From the NCBI GenBank assembly GCA_013299105.1, contig JAAFJY010000004.1, positions 208,423 to 272,422 of the forward strand: 64,000 bases of DNA, given 5' to 3'. Within the stretch, counting starts at the first letter, position 1. Every line of letters starts with the position of its first letter. The translations under genes were made by a program, and so were the position numbers. Positions 58,978 to 64,000 of the stretch are shown here, piece by piece. The notes beneath the pieces were generated by a model. The model saw only the letters and a list, made by a program, of their open reading frames with translations. It was not told the origin of the DNA and did not search any database. This DNA comes from Chitinophagales bacterium (GTDB lineage: Bacteria; Bacteroidota; Bacteroidia; Chitinophagales; Saprospiraceae).

Positions 58978-60822
58978 ATGCGCCCAATTCTCCTACTCCT
59001 ATCCTTGTGCTGCAGCTTCGCCCTTAGCGCCCAATCCACCGTAACCACCACCAACGGCCCCATCCAAGGCAGTACCGAAGAAGGCATCCTCGCCTTCAAA
59101 GGCATCCCTTACGCCAAGCCGCCCGTAGGCGACTTGCGCTGGCAGGCCCCGCAAGCGCCCGCTGCCTGGACCCAAGTGCTCAAAACCACCGATTTTTCGC
59201 CCAAATGCCCGCAGAAATCATTCAGCAGCACCCAGGATAGCGCGGTGGAAGAAGGCGTGGAAGACTGCCTTTACCTCAATGTCTGGACACCCGCCCTGAG
59301 TGGCAAACGCCCGGTGATGTTCTGGATTCATGGCGGCGGCAACCAGCAAGGATCGGCCTCAGAAGAAACGAGCGGTACGCCGCTTTATTCAGGTAAATTC
59401 CTGGCCTCCCGCAAGGATGTAGTGGTGGTGACCATCAATTACCGCCTGGGAGCCCTGGGCTACTTGGCGCACCCGGCTTTGGCGGCCAGCAGCCCCAGCA
59501 AAACTTCGGGAAATTACGGTCTGATGGACCAAATCTTGGCCTTGCAATGGGTCAAAAACAACATCTCCCGCTTTGGTGGTGACCCTGAGAATGTGATGGT
59601 TTTTGGCGAATCAGCCGGAGCAGTGAATACGTCTTTGTTGCTTACTTCACCCTTGAGCAAGGGCCTTTTTCACAAGGCGGGCATTCAAAGTGGCTCGCCC
59701 GTGGCCTCACCTTATATGGTAGGGGAGAATTTTGGCAAAAGTTTCGCCACTCGCATGGGTTGTGCAACGGGCAGCCTGGAGCAGCAACTGCAATGCCTGA
59801 AAAAAGTGCCAATTGAAAAAATGATCGCCGAATTGGAGAGCCCCCTCGCTGGTGGAAAAGTGACCCTGGGCTGGGGGCCAGTGGTGGACGGTTTGGTGCT
59901 CGACAAAGACCCCATTCTCAAATATTTCACCGGGCAACACCACAAAATGCCCATTTTGTTGGGCTCAAACGCCGATGAAATGTCGGTTTCAGTACCCTTG
60001 GTCGTTACGCCCGCCCAAGTCAGGGCCTTGTTCGATGCCTACGTGCCCGAAGCTTACGAAAGTGAAGGGCTCACCCTTTACCCACCTGGCAGCACCAATA
60101 CCCAAGCCCGACAGTCGTATGTACAAGCACTGACCGATGCCCAATTCACCGCCCCAGCGCGCCGCCTGGCCAAGGTTTTGGATGCTTTTCAAGCCGAGCC
60201 CGTTTGGCGATACTTTTACAGCCACAGCATGGCTGGATTGGCCAGTGTGTATGGGGCAGGGCATGGTTTGGAATTGCCCTATGTTTTCCAAACCGTGGAG
60301 GAATCTCGTTATGGAAAAGGAGCTTCTTTCAACGACAAGGACCGCGCTGTGGCCAAAATGATGCTGGATTATTGGACCAATTTTGCGCGTACAGGCAACC
60401 CCAATGGCAATGGTCAAGCCACCTGGCCGCTGTATGAAGGACTAAAAGATACCTATATCGACCTCAAGAGCCCGGCCAGCAGCGGCGAAGGCCTGCGCAC
60501 CGTAAAAAGTGATTATTGGGACCGCGCCCGTTCGGTCAGCACCGCCGTGACGGCCCCCAATGCATTAAAAGGAGTGGTGCTGGAAACGCCGACCATTTAC
60601 CAGGCGGGTGCACAGCTCAGCGTGAAAATGGAGGAAGCGCAGGTAGTGAACATTGAAGCATTCAATTTAATGGGGCAAAAACTCACCCAAGTTTTCAGTG
60701 GCAAATTGAGTGCTGGCGAGCAGAAATTGGATTTTATTTTGCCTGAAAATATTCATGGCCTGGTGTTGTTGCGGGCTGAGGTGGCTGGATGGACTGCTGC
60801 ACTTAAGATTTGGAAACCTTGA
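58978..60822 (+). CDS. Exported type-B carboxylesterase
   Basis: A 614-residue exported alpha/beta-hydrolase with signal peptide (to about residue 20, FALSAQS). EDCLYLNVWTP is the carboxylesterase type-B signature. The nucleophile elbow is VFGESAGAVNT (Ser), and the His lies in YGAGHGLELPYVF. The last about 80 residues (ETPTIYQAGAQLSVKMEEAQ, VVNIEAFNLMGQKLTQVFSG) are a separate beta-sandwich resembling a type A T9SS sorting domain, so it may be secreted by T9SS. ATG 58978 gives the signal peptide. Substrate unknown. Confidence 0.88.
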   Translation: MRPILLLLSLCCSFALSAQSTVTTTNGPIQGSTEEGILAFKGIPYAKPPVGDLRWQAPQAPAAWTQVLKTTDFSPKCPQKSFSSTQDSAVEEGVEDCLYLNVWTPALSGKRPVMFWIHGGGNQQGSASEETSGTPLYSGKFLASRKDVVVVTINYRLGALGYLAHPALAASSPSKTSGNYGLMDQILALQWVKNNISRFGGDPENVMVFGESAGAVNTSLLLTSPLSKGLFHKAGIQSGSPVASPYMVGENFGKSFATRMGCATGSLEQQLQCLKKVPIEKMIAELESPLAGGKVTLGWGPVVDGLVLDKDPILKYFTGQHHKMPILLGSNADEMSVSVPLVVTPAQVRALFDAYVPEAYESEGLTLYPPGSTNTQARQSYVQALTDAQFTAPARRLAKVLDAFQAEPVWRYFYSHSMAGLASVYGAGHGLELPYVFQTVEESRYGKGASFNDKDRAVAKMMLDYWTNFARTGNPNGNGQATWPLYEGLKDTYIDLKSPASSGEGLRTVKSDYWDRARSVSTAVTAPNALKGVVLETPTIYQAGAQLSVKMEEAQVVNIEAFNLMGQKLTQVFSGKLSAGEQKLDFILPENIHGLVLLRAEVAGWTAALKIWKP

Positions 60823-60851
60823 GGTTGAGAGGCCGTCGCGCAGGTTTGTAG

Positions 60852-61087
60852 AGGGGCTGTATCAAAAGGTCAAAATATGATCAAAGGGTAATTTTCTAAT
60901 GTCATGGCTACGCCATTTTGACCATTCTCCGCCTCTCAACGCTACCACAATGTCAGCCCTACGGGCTTTTTTTACTCAAAAACCGCGTAGCGGTGGCATT
61001 ATGGTAGCCGAAATGCTGAATAAGCCTCTAAAAACTGCGTAGCAGTGGCATTAGAACCTTTTGACTTTGAGTTCTGAGACGACCCCT
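60852..61087. repeat. Possible MITE-like element with GCGTAGCGGTGGCAT units
   Basis: One end reads GGGGCTGTATCAAAAGG; the other, reverse-complemented, reads GGGGTCGTCTCAGAA and then CAAAGTCAAAAGG, so the ends are imperfect inverted repeats. Inside are two units, ACCGCGTAGCGGTGGCATTA and ACTGCGTAGCAGTGGCATTA. The carboxylesterase ends 30 bp upstream. Confidence 0.5.
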
Positions 61088-61160
61088 TATGTGGTGTTCT
61101 AAGCGCTCAATCCGTCTTCTCGTTACCTGTAAACACCTTGGATTTTGTGCAATGTCACAA

Positions 61161-61219
61161 CCAAAAGCACCTCTCTTTCAGCAACTCACCTCACCTTGCC
61201 GCAGGAGAGGCGCTTTTGG
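61161..61219 (+). terminator. Long stem-loop downstream of the carboxylesterase
   Basis: CCAAAAGCACCTCTC (61161-61175) pairs with GAGAGGCGCTTTTGG (61205-61219) over 15 bp with one mismatch; loop 29 nt. A T-rich tail follows. It lies about 340 bp after the gene, so it may instead belong to another repeat. Confidence 0.45.
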
Positions 61220-61354
61220 TCCTTTTGTTTCTTTTGGCACTTTTGTGTTTCAAAAAATACGCTTTTGATTTAGCACCAAACCTTTTGCAGTTTAGGCTGA
61301 TCATAAGAAACTGAAAACTTCGGAGAACGCGGCCTCAACAATCAAGCGAGGCAC

Positions 61355-61562
61355 TTTTATCTGAACCAGAATTTTTGTCTAAACCAGAATTTTCAGGATT
61401 ACAGCATTGCAGAATTACTTGCGTGACGTTGACCATTTCTTCTAAACCAGAATTTGAAAGAATTTCAGAATTTGCCCGCTTTCACGCCAAGGCGTGACAC
61501 GGCGCTCGGTCATGAACGCTTCATGTCCACTGTGAAAATCGCAAAATTCACAGCTACAAAAA
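61355..61562 (+). repeat. Dispersed repeat family A, copy 5
   Basis: Contains TTATCTGAACCAGAATTTTT, GTCTAAACCAGAATTTTCAG, GCGTGACGTTGACC, TAAACCAGAATTTGAAAG and a GCCCGCTTTCACGCC motif, ending with AAATTCACAGCTACAAAA. The gap 60823-61660 holds this copy, the possible MITE and the stem-loop, and no gene. Confidence 0.75.
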
Positions 61563-61660
61563 ACTTCTCCACAATCCACCAATCTGGCACCACAAAAAAA
61601 ACGAGCAGCCGCGTATTGCGACCACTCGTACAGTTAAGGTTACTATATCTACGGTTCGGG

Positions 61661-63319
61661 TTACTTGATCCCTAAGGCTCCCCTCAGCTCTGCTGCCGTG
61701 CGGGGGGCTACTTTTTGGCGTTTGAGGCGCAGGGTTACGGTCTTTTTGCCCTTTTTGGCCAAAGTCTGCAATTGGGCCTGGTCCAAAATGGCCAATTGAC
61801 CATCGGGGGTCACCAACCACAGCAGGTTTTCGGCTTGGGGGTCAAAATGCAGGGTATTGCCCTTGCCCGTGTGTATTTCCTGCACCATTCCACTTTGGCG
61901 GTCGGCTAGGTAAGCGCGCTGGTTGGGGAAAGTGGCACCAGTTTGGTCCTCTACCTGGCTGATTCGGATGCTGTTAACCGACAAAGGTGCGGGCAGGTCG
62001 CAATCCCAAAAGCCAAACTCATTCACTTGGAAACTGAACACTGCTTTGCGTTTGCGGCTGCTGCGCTTAGGTGTTTCCGTTTCAGTAATCGTTTCGGTAT
62101 TTTGAGTGGCCAAAAAGGCGTCCTTTTGGTTTTGCCAGTTGGCCAGGTCTTGCTCGTATTTTTTGAGGGCGGCTTCGTACAGGCCATTGGCGCGCTCGAA
62201 ATCTTTGCCCACTAAAACGGGTTGTACCGTTAGTTTTACCTCATTCAAGTCGTGAATCAGGGTCATGGCGTACTCCAATTCGTTGATCTTGCGCAGGCGC
62301 ATCGACTTCCACTCTACACCCAGGGCACGCTCGTCAAAACCAGGTGTATTCACCTGCCAAATGGCACCTTTTTGCAGGCTGGCCACCGCTTCTTCTGAGC
62401 CAGACTCTACCGGAATATCACTGCGAGGGTCCAATTCAAAGGTTATCGACTTGCCATTGGGCTTGGCCGGGCGCAAGGGAGCCACTGGGGCTGGGTTTCG
62501 GGCTAGCCAGTTTTGTTCAGCCAGATTGGGAGACTGGGGTTTAGCCGATGGGGTTGTCGAATTTTCCACTTCAAAAACCCCCTTGCTCAGGCCACGGTAT
62601 TCCCACTGGCGGTTCAGGGTATCGAGGTGGTATACTTTATAAGTAGCATTGGCCTGTTCTTCCGACATGGAGGCAGCCAGTTCTACTTGAATGCTTTTGC
62701 CTTCAGCGATTTTAACCGGGCGACCGTTTTGTAGGCCAATGATTTCGACCATGCCCACTGAGCGCAACTGGTGCTTAACACCCGCTGAATCGTAGGTAAG
62801 TGGTACCCCAGCCATGAAAAACTCGGCAATATCGTGCATTTCACGGTAGAAAATATCCACCTCACCTGATTCGATGAGCTTGCCACGATCGTTTTGGAAT
62901 GCCATTTTGGGCACCACCAAGCGGACGCCATTGGCCAGGGCGATTTCGCCACCTGCTTCGGCGACTACTTTGGCTGACAAACGAGCCGGGTTCAACTCCT
63001 TGATCGGCGGGCTCAAAGCCGGAACGGTTTTGAAATACGCATCTGCTACTTGTGCGGCCTCAGTGGGACTGGGCAGACTGCTCGCACTTTGGTTCCACAG
63101 CAACAAGGCGACGGCCGCAGCGATGGCTGTTGGAATGGCAATCCAGGCGAGGCGCAGAGGGCCTCGGGCAGGAGCTTCGTCCACACTCGGAGGAGCGACG
63201 CCAGCCATTGTTTTGCTTTGCTCAAAGGCAGCCAAGAGGGATTCGAAGTCTTGAAATTGCTCTACTTCCTCGCGGCTTGGCTCTGGCAAGTTGCGTTGTA
63301 TGTTGTAATTATTCCCCAT
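61661..63319 (-). CDS. Membrane-anchored protein encoded with an ECF sigma factor
   Basis: A 552-residue protein with a cytoplasmic N-terminus (1-55), one membrane helix (57-75, AWIAIPTAIAAAVALLLW) and a long extracytoplasmic region. The latter holds beta-rich sequence (VVAEAGGEIALANGVRLVVP) and a helical stretch (NGLYEAALKKYEQDLANWQ). The layout fits an anti-sigma-like protein, but no ZAS domain (His/Cys) is visible. It lies 72 bp after the sigma gene on the same strand. ATG 63319 is preferred over the longer frame to 63364. Confidence 0.72.
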   Translation of the reverse strand: MGNNYNIQRNLPEPSREEVEQFQDFESLLAAFEQSKTMAGVAPPSVDEAPARGPLRLAWIAIPTAIAAAVALLLWNQSASSLPSPTEAAQVADAYFKTVPALSPPIKELNPARLSAKVVAEAGGEIALANGVRLVVPKMAFQNDRGKLIESGEVDIFYREMHDIAEFFMAGVPLTYDSAGVKHQLRSVGMVEIIGLQNGRPVKIAEGKSIQVELAASMSEEQANATYKVYHLDTLNRQWEYRGLSKGVFEVENSTTPSAKPQSPNLAEQNWLARNPAPVAPLRPAKPNGKSITFELDPRSDIPVESGSEEAVASLQKGAIWQVNTPGFDERALGVEWKSMRLRKINELEYAMTLIHDLNEVKLTVQPVLVGKDFERANGLYEAALKKYEQDLANWQNQKDAFLATQNTETITETETPKRSSRKRKAVFSFQVNEFGFWDCDLPAPLSVNSIRISQVEDQTGATFPNQRAYLADRQSGMVQEIHTGKGNTLHFDPQAENLLWLVTPDGQLAILDQAQLQTLAKKGKKTVTLRLKRQKVAPRTAAELRGALGIK

Positions 63320-63391
63320 AGCAACACAAATTGGGCGCGTAAATACGATTGGGGGGCAATTCATCGCATTTACACGTCGGATGAATCAGAA

Positions 63392-63958
63392 TCAAGTTAG
63401 TTTTCTCTTTAGTCGTTCCAGAATCCGGTGCACTTTCACCTTAGCGTTGTTCTCAGTGATGCCTACAATTTCGGCTACTTCCTTGAACGAGCGCTGCTCG
63501 AAAAAGCGCAATTCAATCAACTGCAAATCGTCCTCTTTCAGGGTATCTAGGGATTGCAACATCTTCTGACGCAACAATTCCAGGTCTTCGTGATCGTCTC
63601 GTAATTCGTCTGCCAGGTCGTTCAGCTGCAGGTCATTGATGCTGACCACGCGTTTGTTCTGGTTTTTCCGGAAATGCTGATTGACTTCGTTGATACCGAT
63701 GCGGATCAGCCAGGCCGAAAACGGGACGCCTTGAAAGGAGTAGGAGGGCAATTTTTGCAGTGCTTTGAGAAAAACCTGGGCACAGAGGTCCCCTGCCAGT
63801 TCCATGTCGCCCGTACGGTGGTAAATGAGTCGGAAAACCGAATCATAGTACCTGGTGTACAAAGGCTGGAAACGGGCCGGATTTTGCTGCGCCGCTCGAA
63901 TTTCTTCCCATTCTCGCTGAATAGCGGCTTCTGAAACAGTCTTGACCGACCGATCCAT
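63392..63958 (-). CDS. ECF-type RNA polymerase sigma factor
   Basis: A 188-residue sigma-70-family factor with region 2 (about 28-95, RYYDSVFRLIYHRTGDMELA; PFSAWLIRIGINEVNQHFRK) and region 4 (about 130-185, LIELRFFEQRSFKEVAEIVG; ITENNAKVKVHRILERLKRK). It should direct RNA polymerase to a small set of promoters. ATG 63958 is preferred; an in-frame TTG at 63994 would extend it. The membrane protein downstream is its likely partner. Confidence 0.9.
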   Translation of the reverse strand: MDRSVKTVSEAAIQREWEEIRAAQQNPARFQPLYTRYYDSVFRLIYHRTGDMELAGDLCAQVFLKALQKLPSYSFQGVPFSAWLIRIGINEVNQHFRKNQNKRVVSINDLQLNDLADELRDDHEDLELLRQKMLQSLDTLKEDDLQLIELRFFEQRSFKEVAEIVGITENNAKVKVHRILERLKRKLT

Positions 63959-64000
63959 CCGTTCGTTTTTTGCAAGGGTACGACTTATTTGCAAATTTGA

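Overview
The window looks like chromosomal DNA of a member of the Bacteroidota, probably close to the Saprospiria (Haliscomenobacter-like). This is an inference from gene content and promoter style; no taxonomic search was possible. Supporting signs are Bacteroidota promoters (a -7 box TAnnTTTG with TTG/TTTG about 20 bp upstream), a TonB-dependent receptor with a carboxypeptidase-regulatory-like N-terminus, HMA proteins of the type found beside such receptors, LytTR, AraC and Crp regulators, DUF2911, HYC_CC_PP-like and DUF3703 proteins, an AsmA protein, and RND pumps fused to their outer-membrane component. No rRNA, tRNA or CRISPR array was recognised.

Layout. Positions 1-3008 hold the end of a UvrD/PcrA helicase, a four-helix-bundle (23S-IVP/S23 family) gene bracketed by heptamer repeats, and queG. 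Positions 3576-27620 form a metal-homeostasis locus: a secreted HMA protein, a TonB receptor, a lower-GC block (about 6.6-18.7 kb) with a complete second heavy-metal RND system and accessory metal proteins, then a CzcA-CzcC fusion, its adaptor, a P1B-type ATPase and a DUF3703 gene. The lower-GC block is bounded by two 128-bp copies of the 3' end of the TonB receptor gene, which makes it look like an inserted island splitting an older receptor-pump operon.

Positions 27766-44930 hold unrelated genes: an NhaC antiporter, a Crp regulator, DUF4406, a GH28-like protein, small proteins, two GNATs, a DJ-1/PfpI protein, LytTR and AraC regulators, a cupin, a PhnZ-like HD protein, a subclass B1 metallo-beta-lactamase lipoprotein, a YwqG protein and a BNR-repeat protein. 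Positions 45011-45782 carry two decayed PD-(D/E)XK genes. Positions 46181-47983 encode a PARP-type ADP-ribosyltransferase with a WGR domain and a small downstream protein. After these come a large AsmA protein, an XisI-like gene without XisH, galT, a SNF2 helicase, a D-2-hydroxyacid dehydrogenase, a DUF4160/DUF2442 pair, a type-B carboxylesterase, and an ECF sigma factor with a membrane-anchored partner.

The intergenic DNA is unusual. Most gaps longer than 200 bp are filled with several families of short dispersed repeats, called A, B, C and D here, plus single MITE-like elements. Several have terminal inverted repeats and lie against or inside stop codons. The strongest leads are the island flanked by receptor tails, the repeat families and their stop-codon preference, the PARP locus and the B1 beta-lactamase.
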